Below, piece after piece: positions 1 through 12,668 of a stretch of 64,000 nt of DNA. The stretch lies in assembly GCF_000150275.1 (NCBI RefSeq), contig NW_002060958.1:1134088-1198087 (forward strand). The letters run 5' to 3'. Under the pieces are notes generated by a model that was not told the DNA's origin, ran no database searches, and saw only the letters and a program-made list of their open reading frames with translations. This DNA comes from Trichoplax adhaerens. Its lineage: Eukaryota; Placozoa; Uniplacotomia; Trichoplacea; Trichoplacidae. The position numbers and the translations under genes are program-made. The first letter of the stretch is position 1. Each line of letters begins with the position of its first letter.

Positions 1-622
1 CCTTTTTCTGTTTGGCGATACTGTGTCCAGTCCTGGGTAGGTCTGTCTCGCCGTCAGTCTGTATAGAGCCAGCAGAGCGCTAGTCGAGGATTACTTGATT
101 TCATTCTTCAGAGTTTTCATACTAAAATCAGCCTATTTCGCCCTACAGTGAATCCGTTTGACCGTCAGGAATACCGTATATTAAATCAAGTCATTCCTGT
201 AGTATGAAAACGATAAAAAAAGACGTTGAGTAGTCCTTGCCAATACAATATCGCTATCAGCTGGATCAACTCTGTGGCCAACAGACGCCATGTCATTTCG
301 GCTCTCTTTTACAGTATGCAGTACAGTGTACAGTGTATAGTGTACAGTACAACAAACGGACCATATACAGTACTGTACACTGTACAGCTACAGTGTACAG
401 TACACTAGTAGACAGTAGTACTCTATTTGAACCATGATATTGATACTTTGGTCTACTGTATGCAGTATCACTTTATTGGAGGTATTCACCTTGCAGTCAG
501 AATGGCGGACTAGCTTACGATTGCTTGACAACAAAGTTACTTGAAAGCTGAAATAGTTTTAATGCATCAGGAACAGCAGTTTCGGCTAAATGCACGAAGA
601 CAGGACTACTACATCACTAGTC
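1..622. other. non-coding leader with no gene recognised
   Basis: No supported exon was seen on either strand. The first ~200 bases are less AT-rich than most of the window. The only structure I can point to is the GTAC-rich palindromic cluster listed separately. Two overlapping short open frames lie exactly on that repeat and have no coding character. Confidence 0.5.
310..412. repeat. GTAC/TGTACAG-rich palindromic cluster
   Basis: The segment is built from repeats of the short palindromic word TGTAC and its variant ACAGTGTACAGT. A left group (about 317-350) is followed by a right group (about 366-405) that reads largely as its reverse complement, so the strand could fold into a hairpin with a ~15-base loop. 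This may be a small MITE or cruciform-prone simple sequence. The boundaries are approximate. Confidence 0.6.
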
Positions 623-1218
623 GATGCTGGTTGATAACGTATCGATAGTCCATGTCACGAAGCATTTCCTTTCAAACACCGGTATAACCTTACTTATTTA
701 TACAGGCAGTTTTAGTTTATCATGAGGCCATCATTTTGATGTTGGTTGATAAAGTTTCGATAGTCCATGACACAAAGAATTTCCTTTCAAACACCGGTAT
801 AACCTTACTTATACAGGCATTTATCAGGCAGTTTTACTTCATCATGAGGTCATTATTTTGATGCTGGTCCATAAAGTATCGATAGTCCATGACACGAAGA
901 ATTTCCTTTCAAACACCGGTATAACCTTACTTATTTATACAGGCAGTTTTAGTTTATCATGAGGCCATCATTTTGATGCTGATTGATAAAGTTTCGATAG
1001 TCCATGACACAAAGAATTTCCTTTCAAACACCGGTATAACCTTACTTATGCAGGCATTTATCAGGCAGTTTTACTTCATCATGAGGTCATTATTTTGATG
1101 CTGGTCCATAAAGTATCGATAGTCCATGACACGAAGAATTTCCTTTCAAATACCGGTATAACCTTACTTATACAGGCATTTATCAGACAGTTTTACTTCA
1201 TCATGAGGTCATCATTTT
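623..1218. repeat. five-unit tandem array with alternating 115/122-bp units
   Basis: Five head-to-tail copies start at 623, 738, 860, 975 and 1097, marked by the word GATGCTGGT or close variants. Their lengths are 115, 122, 115, 122 and 122. All share a core including TTTCCTTTCAAACACCGG and ATCATGAGG. Short units have TTATTTATACAGG, whereas long units have TTATACAGGCATTTATCAG. The A-B-A-B-B order shows that a ~237-bp dimer was the duplicated unit, followed by an extra B. No reading frame spans it. Satellite or minisatellite DNA is the simplest reading. Confidence 0.9.
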
Positions 1219-4200
1219 GATAGGGACAACGCGTCCCTATCTTTGGCCATCATTCAGGCTAAAGAGGATATTCAAGAACAGAGCGTTTAATGGCAAGCAT
1301 GAGCTAACAAAATGGTATTGCAGTAGGTGTACTCATAGAAATAGAAATAAGCGGTCATAGTACTGTGTGAGCAGACAAGCTTTTTTACCGTGCATGCTTG
1401 CAATGCCCAACGGCTATTCGATAAACCCATTAAAAGCGTAACATATCACTAGAACGAAACAGACTTTGAATGAGGTAAAAGTGATATCATTCTCATGGCG
1501 TCTCCCTTCACCATAGCTTCATAGCGCATGATTATTTTATTATTAATAAACGTTAAAATCCTTGTGCAATGTAGCATATTTTTAGCTGCAAATACCGCTA
1601 TGCCTACAGTCAGCGATTAAGGTATGAAGTTATCACAGTTGCATTTCCTACCATTCATTTGCGGCCAATTATATCATAACTATTCAAGGACATAGTAATA
1701 TCGTCATGGTGCTTCGAATAACTTGTTCCAATTTTCCAATGATAAAATATGCCAGTGCTATCAGATGTTCTACCTGCCATCCTTGTCAAACGGGCAGCAA
1801 TCTCGATCTGGATGTCATATCTGAAATTACAGTAGCCATACTATGATGATTGATTGAATCAATCGAGGTACTATACTCATTTCAAAATGAACACCTACAA
1901 TGTGATCATCCAATGAATCCATACTATTATTAATCATAGGCTTATCGTAGATTCTGTCATTGGTGAAGGTTTACTGGAACCGTGAATTGTTATCGATATA
2001 GTGTACTGTAGTGGATTATACGCATTTTCTTCATCTCCCTGAATACAGAACAGTGATCCTTAATCTTATGAGCCAAATGGTCCCAGTTAAATTTTAAACT
2101 ATCCCTTGAAATACTGTAGACCATAACCAAATTGTTCACTTGATCCATTTCTACGGATACCAGCCATCACATTGCGATAATTGACTTCACCAATTCTTGT
2201 ACGTTGACGGTCAACAAAAATATGATTCGTTATTTATCCCTATATAAGGTAAATTGCACCGTTAGGAAAGGATAATCTGGTATATTGTCCATTTCATAGT
2301 ACTGGATTGTCATTACTAATAAATGCCTAATTTGTAAGTTTGGATAATTAATTTATAGACCCTATTCTACAAGACGCGTATGCACGTATATAAGGAATAA
2401 AATTGAAGGAAACGTATCAATGTTCGTTTTCCTTGAATACTTTAATCAAAATCTCAATTCTGGTCATCATTTTAGTTGCATCTAGTTGTGTTGACTGATT
2501 GCATTGGTCGATCACAACTGCTTCTATAAATACTACAATGGCTGACTACAATCTTAATGTCCCTTACACTTTACAGGTATTATTTTCTCTGTATTAGTAA
2601 GCAAATGAACAGGAAAGAGAGAATGAAATAGTTTGAGTGTTCATAATTGCATTTATTGATCAAATATACAGAGGATGGGTCCAGTAAATTCAATTTCTAC
2701 TGTAAGCGAATACTGTACTCGTCTTGTCTACCAACGATTGCATTGGGTGTTAATTCTTACACGTTTTATTGGACGGTATTTCATGATGTTATTGGCAGCA
2801 AACAACACTATCGAGAGAGCAAATAATCATGAGTTAAGCTAAACTGCGTAAGGTCCATCCATTTTCAGCAGAACGAAATCATTCCATCGACATCGCGTGT
2901 ACGATAGGAGATAGTGCCACAATGCACGATAGAGTGGTGTCTTGTGTGGCATTAAGAATAATTTTGACCAGTACACTTTAAAATTAACCACCAACATAAC
3001 CTGTTAAATGAATTATTACCAATACACAGGTTGTAGTGTGGATCATAGTCTGCTTTATTGGTAGCGAACGAGAGCTCTCCTCTTCTAAGTACTATAACAT
3101 CGTAATATATAACAAGTAATCCAAATTAGCTACAAAATATTGTGGCATGATACTGTTTCATCGAGCTATCTTCACGATACACAAAGTCATTGCCCTTAGA
3201 AAACTAAAATCAATGTGATTAAGATTGATGCTTATTTTCAGCTTTTCTCTAATCGTTACAAAAGGTAGGCACGATCACGGTTGTATGTGAAGAGCTTGTC
3301 ACTTTGATTTATTTTATTAACTAAACGATAACACCTATTAGGCAGTTATTGACTATGAACGAAACGGAGCGGCAATTAAATTGATCATCCAACCTATTTC
3401 TGTCTTTCGATTTTCCATGATTAGTTACATTTTGACACGATACCATATACCTAAGGAGACCTACTGTGTACTTGATCATTAAATTATCGCCAATTCTTTT
3501 TATTTAGTAGTATTCGTATTATGCATAGCATATCGATTTTATCTTAATATCCATTATAATCGAACGTTGGGCGCATAGAAGAAATTCTTTAGACATGTAG
3601 AATTGCAAATTAAGCAGACTTTTAAATCATATCCTATTTTTCTTTGTGATTCGATACCGCTTGATTTGTATATTTCAGTGTGGTATATTGTATGATCTTG
3701 AGTACTAATTGTAAAAGTGATGAACTGGGTGGGGTAATATCTTAATAGCTTGCCGATTGATTTTAGTCGGTAGCGTTAGCTAAGACTATTTCTTAATGCA
3801 AGTATTTGTCAAATAGAAACATTGACCTGCTTTCGTTAACAGCTTACCTTAATACAGAACCGCTACTTTTTCAATTTTAAAGATAGTTATGTAGATTGAA
3901 CGGCCAAAGATGATATTTCAAGCCTTACAGTGTTAAATTCTACAATAGTATGTGTATTTTCAAGATTTAGCCTTGAATGGTTGATGATAATAAATTAATA
4001 GTTAGCGGTAGCGATCACAACAGTCTTGTCAAGATACAGCTTAATAATGTTACAGCACTTCATTAAGCGAGAATTGAGCAAATTATGCATGCATAAAGAA
4101 ATAGCTTAATAATAAAATAGAGATGCTATATATTATAATCAATCTTATAGTAGATGGTCTTTCACGATTTATATTGAACTCTAGCAATAGTATAATGGTT

Positions 4201-5278
4201 AAAGCAATTACATCTATTGAAATTGAATATCGTGAAGAATGCTTCAAGATCTAGTTGGCGTTTGTTGGTTTTAGAAACATGGCTATGATAGTTATAGGAG
4301 CACAATTATCAAAATCAGCCTTAAGTTTGTTGTAACGAGTTCGTTTCGATGTTTAGGCATTGAAATGAATAGACTAATACTATTGCGCTATCTATGATGT
4401 TGCACATCCACGTTCAACATTGATATCAAGCTGTTCTAATCTTATTATACTGTAGCTCAATAGTTGATTTAGACCATAGAGGTAAGAGAGAAAGAGGCTT
4501 TTTTCTTACCTATGGCTTAGTCATTGAAACAAGCAGACTTATAATATTCCACTATCTACAATACGGCATGGGCGCATTCAGCATTTATATCAAGCTTTAG
4601 TAATTCATCTTGAATGTTACTGCACTGCAGCCACATTGTACTTTATACTCTTTCAAATTGAAATTATGTCTTTGACTATAAACCATTTGCCTCATAGCAT
4701 TTTTGTCCGTTCAATGCTATACTATTTTGTGACGTGCTCAACTTTAGGGAATTCTAATAACCTCAATATTCAAAGTGACTAAGTCAATAAACTATGCGGC
4801 AAGTAGTCCTACTGAGCTGATCTACTTACTATATTCATGGGATTTAATAAATAGCTATTCAACTCTGTTAGTCAAAGACAAAAAACTATTATGAACTTTG
4901 TTAATTTTATTCAGTTTTTGTTTTATAATTATAGACTATTGTCCAACATATTGATAGCATATTTAGAGAGATAGGACTGGGTTGTACCGGTGGGATAGTG
5001 CATCTACCTAATTAATAATGTAGTTATTCGACTAGTAAACACCATTCATCAACGTACAGTTCCAGGCTGTACAGCTAGATTGATCAGCAAGAGCATCTGC
5101 ACGAGAAATACTTTAGTGTTCAACTACCTATAGAGAAATTAATCGGACTGAAATTCTTTTTACGAGAGAAAAATTGGCTTTAGTAGAAACTCTTCCCTTT
5201 AATTTCTATCGCTAATTACTTTATTTGTAAAATAAGCTTGTTGACGTCAAAAACTCTCTTCATCGTACGAACTTGGAA
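1219..5278. other. ~4 kb with no gene recognised upstream of the decarboxylase cluster
   Basis: The stretch is AT-rich with frequent stops in all frames. I found no exon with flanking splice sites that I would defend. A small perfect hairpin (AGGGAC, 5-base loop, GTCCCT) lies at 1222-1238 immediately after the tandem array. The promoter and 5' UTR of the first decarboxylase must lie in the distal part, but no element could be assigned. Confidence 0.4.
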
Positions 5279-8200
5279 ATGGATATGTCATTGGATGGAC
5301 TTAGTGATCCTCAATTTCAGCAGATGTACGATGATGGTAAGACTATTTTCCCATATTCTTTCCCATTTCCATTCATTTTCTGATCCAATAAAAACTAAAA
5401 GTGAATGCTGTACTACACGTCTTTATGCTGGATAAAACCGTTCATGATATTAATTTGGAGTGAAATTGGATTGTAAGTTGATAGGAAGTTAGTTGAAGGA
5501 ATCTTCAGAATTCCGGTGCCATGTTGAAAATAAAATTGAGTTGCTATCCTAACGTCGGCTACCCTTGTTCGATTGCTAGTAGAGCAAACAAAAATTCATA
5601 TCTTGGGAATAGTAAAAGTGAATTCTAGATTGAAGTTTTTTAATTGATTGACTACAATTCAATTATTTTAATGAAATCCCAAAACGCTAGGATCAGTAGG
5701 TAGTCCCATAATACATGTCAATAGAATCTTTGAATGGCAGCTAGCTCTTGTCACGATGGTAGGCCTATCCTTTTGTTGTAATTCGTTGAATTTTACAATC
5801 AATGAACGATCCAGCATGTACTTTGAAATAGCATTTTATAAAGAACTAGTAGAAAGCCCTGCTTGTTTTTACTTTGCATACTTGTTCACTGATTAGAATA
5901 TTTCAGTGTAGTTACTAATCAATATTTAAAGATACTCTTCGATTACAGGCTAGCAAATTTGTTGTCATGATGCTATTCGACTGCAGACTAGCAAGTTCAA
6001 CTAAATTTCTTAGCTAGTCGGCTTTGATCAACCAATCAATATGCTTAAGATGAGTTTGCTTTTTGTAATTTATCCTCTGTCTGATTAGCAGTAATAAATG
6101 CATTACCATAGTTCATCTTTGAACCTTCTGTAGAAAGACTGCATCGGTATAGTAAGATTTAATCAAACGACAGTGACTTTAATGCATCGTTAAGAGTATT
6201 TCATTTATGTTGATTTTGGCATCTTAATATCTACTATGCATGAATAATTTGATTTAAGTTGGTATTTTAACAAAAATAATGGCTAAAACAAAGTCACAAG
6301 GCTACGTTTTACTGTAGATGATAGCATCTAAATCAAGTGGCAATAGGATCTGTAAGACAAGATGATTTAAAGTTTGCAATAAAATACAAAATATAATTAT
6401 GAATGATGCAGTCTAATTATGTATATGACCCCAATTCTTACTACTCTTGCAAATCATGATTGATTGGCACCTTTTATTTCACCATTGAGTTTGCAATGAT
6501 CGATATAAGGGGACATTTCATGGTTTAATTACAGTCAAAGGCCATCTTTTCCCATTACATAAGGATTGGATTGATTACTTTTAACAATAGAATTAAATTA
6601 AAATTTTACTTTACCGGCGGAATTAAGTTTTCTATAGTTATTTAATAACATATAGTTTATAAAGATGAATGAAAGAAACGCAGTGAAGGAACTGTATGTA
6701 TGATTTGTTAAGATTGTATAATGAATTCTTCAGCAGTTCGTTATTGGTCTATCCCGAATAGTACTGTATTTGGATAGTCATTCAATTGAGCAGTTATTCA
6801 GTTTAGACGAAAGTACAAAGTTTTTCGTACCAGAATGAACAACTAATGTATTTCGTACGCCAGTCTTACATAGTTGGGGTAAGAAATTGCTAACACTAAT
6901 GGATACATTCGTTTTACGGTATTAGTAGTTTAGCTGTGCTGCCTGATCAATGATACTGTATAATCCAGAAATCGATACACATATAAAGTACAATTACTGC
7001 ATCCGATTTTAAATAGTTTAATTTCATTGATATTATACGTTTGTATTACTATACCTTCATACATAAACAATTCTATTTCTGTATTAGAATTTCAAAGCAG
7101 TCTTAACAAGAATGCACACATCGATGACTTCATTCATGCTATGGTCCAAATTATGGTTAAATATATGAAGAGATGTCATGATCGGCATGAAAAAGTCGTT
7201 GAATTCAGACAACCTGAAGAACTAAACAAGTTGATCAACTTTGAATTAAAGGATACACCTGAAGATTTGGCAACCGTTATAGATTATTGTCGAGAAACAT
7301 TAAATTATTGCGTAAAAACTGGTAATAATCGAATAGGCAATATCGTTCAATCTGGAGTATACTTTTGATTATAAAAGTGATGATAGAAATACGGTACGAA
7401 ATTTGAAATTGTTTTATTCTTTCCTCTATTTAAAAATCTCATAATGGATAGGTCATCCTCGATTTTTTAATCAACTCTACGGTGGCATGGACATTGTTGG
7501 TCTTTGTGGACAGTGGCTATCAGCAACAGCTAATACAAGCATGTAAGGCGTAAATGTACAAGCTTGTCTTGATTAGGAATAAATACCAACTTTTATTTAT
7601 TAGATAGTAAGCGTCAGACTATATATCATAATATTATGCAGGTATACATATGAAGTTGCTCCAATTTTTGTGTTAATGGAAAGAGCTGTTCTAAGACATA
7701 TGGGACAATTAGTTGGCTTTTCTGATGGTGATGGTATATTTGCACCAGGTAAAATTAAATTGGATTACATAGACGACTTATACAACAACACCTAATGCGA
7801 TACAGCTTAGCTATCATATACTGTAGAGTACATGTAATGAAAAAAATTGTCTTTCAATAGACGCATAACAATATATTTAAAAAAAAATATCGATTTACTA
7901 GATCATAAGCTACTTTTGATAATTTTAAGGTGGATCGTTATCAAATATGTATGCCATAAGTTTAGCAAGGCACAAGTAAGTATCCAATAGATTTAATCGT
8001 AACGTAGGAAATACGCGTAGAAATAATCTTCCTTCGGTTCTGTATCAATTTAAACTGAATGTCGAATAATTTGGATTAATTCGTCATCGGCAATATTTCA
8101 TCGATTTTTATGAAGGAAATTTCCAACTAGTAAAATGGAAGGATTGTTTTCTTTACCTCGTATGGCAATATTAACTTCGAAACACGTAAGATCAAAAGCT

Positions 8201-10561
8201 AACCAAAAGAAATTTTTAAAACCGTTATCAAGTGATGGTAATTTACGTAAGAGCTACCTTTGCTTTTATTCCGACCATGATACAATCTAGAGCCACTATT
8301 CCTTTAAAAAAGGAGCATATTTTATGGGTTTTGGTCTAAATAATGTAGTTATGATCAATTGTGATGCAAAGTAAGTTAGATCAATTTTGCAAAGATCTAC
8401 ATTTTATGCCTGGATTATTTATGAATGTTGCTTTTTATTACCTTCGCATATTTATAATACTTTGATAATTATTTGCATTTTTTTCAGAGGCCGCATGTTG
8501 GCTTCTGATTTAGAAAACCAAATAATCCACCTTCAATCTCAGGTAATTTGGTAAAAAGTAGAGGGCTTATAAGGCAGTAACTTCTTCTCTTTGGATTCTA
8601 TCTTGGTAAGAGCAGGATGTATGGCATTTACCATTTATCATTTTTTATAGGGTATTGCACCCATATTGGTCAATGCTACGTCTGGTACAACAGTCTTTGG
8701 TGCTTTTGATCCATTAGACGAAATTGCTGATATATGCCAGAAGTATGATTTATGGTTACATGTCGATGCTGCTTGGGGTGGTGCAATTATTCTATCAGCA
8801 GAAAAACGTCACTTGATGAAGGGGATGCATCGAATTGACTCTATTTCTTGGAATCCGCATAAGTTTATGGGTTGTCCTTTTCAATGTTCCGCTTTCTTGA
8901 CAAAAAAAAAGGTATTGCTGAAACTATTAGGTAAAATTTGTATTTTTAATTTACCTAAATTCGAGAAAAATTTGATTCCATGGATAAATCTATGCTGATA
9001 GAAGCTAAAGCTCTTGAGTAAACTGCGTGTTAGACTAATTTTAGGGAAAAATTGGCGCTATATTTAATATCATAGATCTATTTATAATATTGCGTCTTGT
9101 AGATACATTAGCTGTAGACACTGTCTATTAAGTGATGGATATAATATTGCTTTTAATGGCAAATGTCTAGTAATATATGAAACATTAATATAGACTTATG
9201 GTTATTTAGTTACCATAGACGGTAACATATCAGATATTATCTCATATAAAATAAGAACTAATACATTTTGCTAGAAATAATTAACTCAGAAATTGATAGC
9301 AAACAGTATTAAAAGTTTTCTGGCCTGATTTTTCGGTATCATGGTCTATTATAATTATGTGATGTAGGGACTCTTAGAAGAATGTCATGGAATACCGGCG
9401 TCATATTTATTTCAAAAAGATAAAATGACATACGATATATCATATGATACCGGAAATAAATCTATTCAATGTGGTCGTCATGTTGATATCATGAAATTGT
9501 GGCTGATGTGGAAAGCTAAGGTAAGCAGATTGATATGATATGATGTTTGGCTAGATTTATTTATTAATGTGGATTTTTACATGCTGTAACTGTAATTTGT
9601 CACGCATCAGATTAAGAAATACATGACGACATTACTTTATATGTCATTTTTATATCAGGGGGACCAGGGATTTACCAAAAAGCTGCATCATGCTTACGAA
9701 ATTTCTAAGTAAGTAAATTATATTTCAACTATAAAATTTTAAGTAGATAAATATCAATACAAGAAATTGTCTAGTCATAATCACTGATTACCAATAATTG
9801 CCTATGTGTAAATCTCTCAAGCTGTTTCTGATGATTCTAATATTATCAATGTGCATTACTATCTTATGGTAGTTATCTAACTGAGAAAATTCGGAACCGC
9901 GACGGCTTCGAATTGGTTGTTGAGGTAATAATCAAATTTCTGATTAAATAAACAAAAGGTTATTAGTTAAAAATATTCATATATCCTTATATATTTTTAT
10001 ACACGAATAAAGCCCGTTTATGTAAGTATTTGCTTCTGGTATATACCTACGGCTATCAGAAACTTATCTGACGGTGACGTTAAACGGAGAAAACTAAGTC
10101 AGGTGAGATGACAAAATAGTAATAAAATTCTTAGACCGAATATAAGTAAACCCTTAAAGTATTATTATACCTTCTGAGAGATTATCCTACATTTAAGGTA
10201 AAATGAATTATTTATATCTCTACTCACACTTGTACTCATTGGTTTCTATCAAATAGTTTAAAATTCAATTTTGCTATGAGGTGAATTTTAATATGGAATG
10301 CAGTTACAGCTGACTAATTCTTATTATCAAACTTTTAATTTTGAATTAATCTAATAGGTAGCACCTCAAATTAAAGCCGGAATGACCAAAAGAGGCTCAA
10401 TGCTCGTTGGCTATCAGCCTATGGATGATAAAGTTAATTTTTTCCGGATGATCATATTAAATAGTGCTACAACATTTGATGACATGGATTTTATTCTTGA
10501 TGAAATCGAATCACTTGGAGAAAGAATTGAATTTGTACAAAATGGTTTTCACAATCCGTAG
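5279..10561 (+). CDS. GAD/CSAD-like PLP-dependent decarboxylase, copy 1
   Basis: Group II PLP amino-acid decarboxylase, cytosolic by family. The 14 exons are 5279-5336, 7088-7321, 7452-7542, 7642-7748, 7930-7975, 8116-8185, 8291-8370, 8488-8542, 8651-8911, 9368-9520, 9659-9708, 9873-9924, 10013-10102 and 10358-10561. They splice in frame to 516 residues ending in TAG. Visible motifs are [14 protein letters not shown] (the His that stacks on PLP in the family), HVDAAWGG (PLP-binding Asp286), NPHK with catalytic Lys318, a catalytic loop with Tyr356, and a C-terminal VNFFRM block. The length matches human CSAD/GADL1 (about 500) rather than GAD65/67 (about 590). Motifs are a mix: WLMWKAK is GAD-like, whereas SYLFQ and the pattern around the C-terminal RDGF and SQVAP resemble CSAD. 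The substrate (glutamate, cysteine sulfinate or aspartate) is therefore open. The start is the first Met of an exon conserved in all three copies. Of the three, only this copy keeps NPHK. Confidence 0.93.
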
Positions 10562-12668
10562 AAGAATGGCTTCAACTGATTATTTAACCTAGTCTATTTT
10601 TGAAAATCAAATTAGATACTACTGTATTACCTTTTATTGGCCTATAAATCATGTATTTTCTATGCTCTATTCCAACTTTTAATTGTAATTACTACATTTC
10701 TTTGGGCTAAAATAGCAATTATAATTATAGAGGTGGTTGGTATGTAGGTAATTATCTTATTCAATCAACCATTTCGCTTTCAACTAATATGAGCACTGAT
10801 AGTCATATTTAAATTCTAAATTCGCCTACTCTTCTATTCAACGTTATTATAATCGTTGTTTTCACGATCTATTGCACTGTACAAGACAGAATTTGTTTAG
10901 CAGAGCAATGGTACCAAGTTTGAATGATGGATAACTATATAATCACGATATATAAATTGCGATAGAAATGCAAGGCTAATAAATCTTATAATTACGACTA
11001 ATCGTAATAAAATAAAGCCTTGATGTAATTGCAATATTAAAGTTACTTAAAACCAAAATTTGGCTAAATCAAGCTGGGTCTAGACTGATTTTGCCAATAT
11101 TATATTTAATTTTCTTGAATTTGGGTGATTATTTCCTAAAACTATTAATAAGTGATTGTGATGAACTTTCTTTAATTATTTTATATTTGAAGTATTAGAA
11201 GTGTAATAGCATGCTATCTCTCCAATTTTAAGAATAAAATTTCGATATTTTCGTTTTAAAAACAAGTGAACGACTAGATTTATTAATGCCAATGTTAGGG
11301 GCTTTAGAGTACATGACAAATAGTAAAGTTAGATCGTGTCAAGTGCACAATGAAGATATATAACGTGAATCTATAGGTATATATACAACATACAGCATAC
11401 TGTAATCTAAGTAATTCATTCTATGCACATACAGTAGTTGAAAGAGTAGGATAAGCCATAATAAAGCGGTAAAATTACATTTAAGGTACTATTACTAAAG
11501 TTTCGTATTGTCACCCATTCTCGCTAATTAGAGATCTTATATGCTTTTGCCAATATATGCTGTCCAACATGTCACTTAGGAATATGAATATAGACGTTGA
11601 ACGAAGTAGCAAAGAGGTAATTATATTGTCATATGCTGTAGTGTATCTGTTTTTATGATCTATTTAAATCCCTTTAGAAAGGTTTAGCGCGAGTATTTTA
11701 CAAAATATTGGAATTTTGTTGAGATTCTGTATTTAATGTGATCAATGATATAAGGTTATTACTGGTATGTGTTTAATGTACGAGTAGGTGAGGACAGGAC
11801 CAGAGAACTGCTAGTTAATTAGTTTTACGATTGCATCGCCTCAAGGAAGGCATACTGTTCGATTTATCGTTAGAAAATCTAAACAGACAATAGAAAATAT
11901 TTACAATTTTAATTACAGTCGAGTGTCTCTATTAATGAACAAACAAAGAACCATAGCTGGAGTGCCTCAAGCTGAATAGCTTAGTAGCAAATCCGAGGAA
12001 GTTGCCACAAATATTTTACACACCATAAGTCTCCCGACAACCGCATCATAACATTCGTAGAACGGCAAAATTGAAGCCGCAAGATCAAAATAGATAGATA
12101 ACATAGTCATTATGTACAAATGGCATGCAAGTGTAGAACTGTTAAGCAATGATGGTATAATAAATCAGGTCTGTTTTTCCATATCAAAACAACATTCTAC
12201 TATTTGCTCATTTTGCTGTTTGAAAATGAATAAGGTTACTGCTTCTGTGCAGAAGCCTACGCAGGTGCAGTACTCTAACCTTGCATATTATTTTCTATTG
12301 GCTTGGGCAGTAGCAAGCCAGTATCAAAAATTAAATAATTAATTATTAATCTATTTAAAGTATTGCTAGCAGAAACTTGATGGTAATATACTCGTATGTA
12401 AACTTAGTATACTATACTGCCATGTGAAGCATTATTGATATTATAAAGTAATTAGCAGAAGTAGATTCAGACAAGCTAACTAGCTGTCTAACGTGCTTAT
12501 GCTGGAGCAGTGATCATTGCATACAACAGCGTTATACATTTTCTATACTTTTATTGTTTATTCTCGCTCTCTCACCCAGTTCTCTCTCGAATCAAACCCT
12601 TTTTTTCTGCATCTTTGGTTACTGTGATAGATCGACTTTATCGTCTAGTTAGTCAACAAGTTGGAGAT
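10562..12668. other. spacer between decarboxylase copies 1 and 2
   Basis: No exon was identified. The first part should carry the copy 1 3' UTR; an AATAAAATAAA run near 11007-11017 is a candidate poly(A) signal. Two short open frames on opposite strands around 11967-12342 overlap each other and have no splice context or recognisable motif. The promoter of copy 2 must lie in the distal part. A TATACTCGTAT word near 12386 resembles the arms of the inverted repeat just downstream in copy 2 intron 1. Confidence 0.45.

Noticed and set aside
226-437. Two overlapping short open frames
   Set aside because: They translate the GTAC repeat in two frames, which is typical of simple sequence.
623-1218. 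CRISPR-like array
   Set aside because: Units are contiguous 115/122-bp tandem copies without short repeats separated by unique spacers, in a eukaryotic genome.
12112-12342. 76-codon + strand open frame
   Set aside because: It overlaps another short frame on the opposite strand, with no family motif, no splice sites and no duplicate near copies 1 or 3.
12510-12668. Upstream extension of decarboxylase copy 2
   Set aside because: The frame is open, but the other two copies start at the equivalent of 12669 and the upstream residues resemble no family member.
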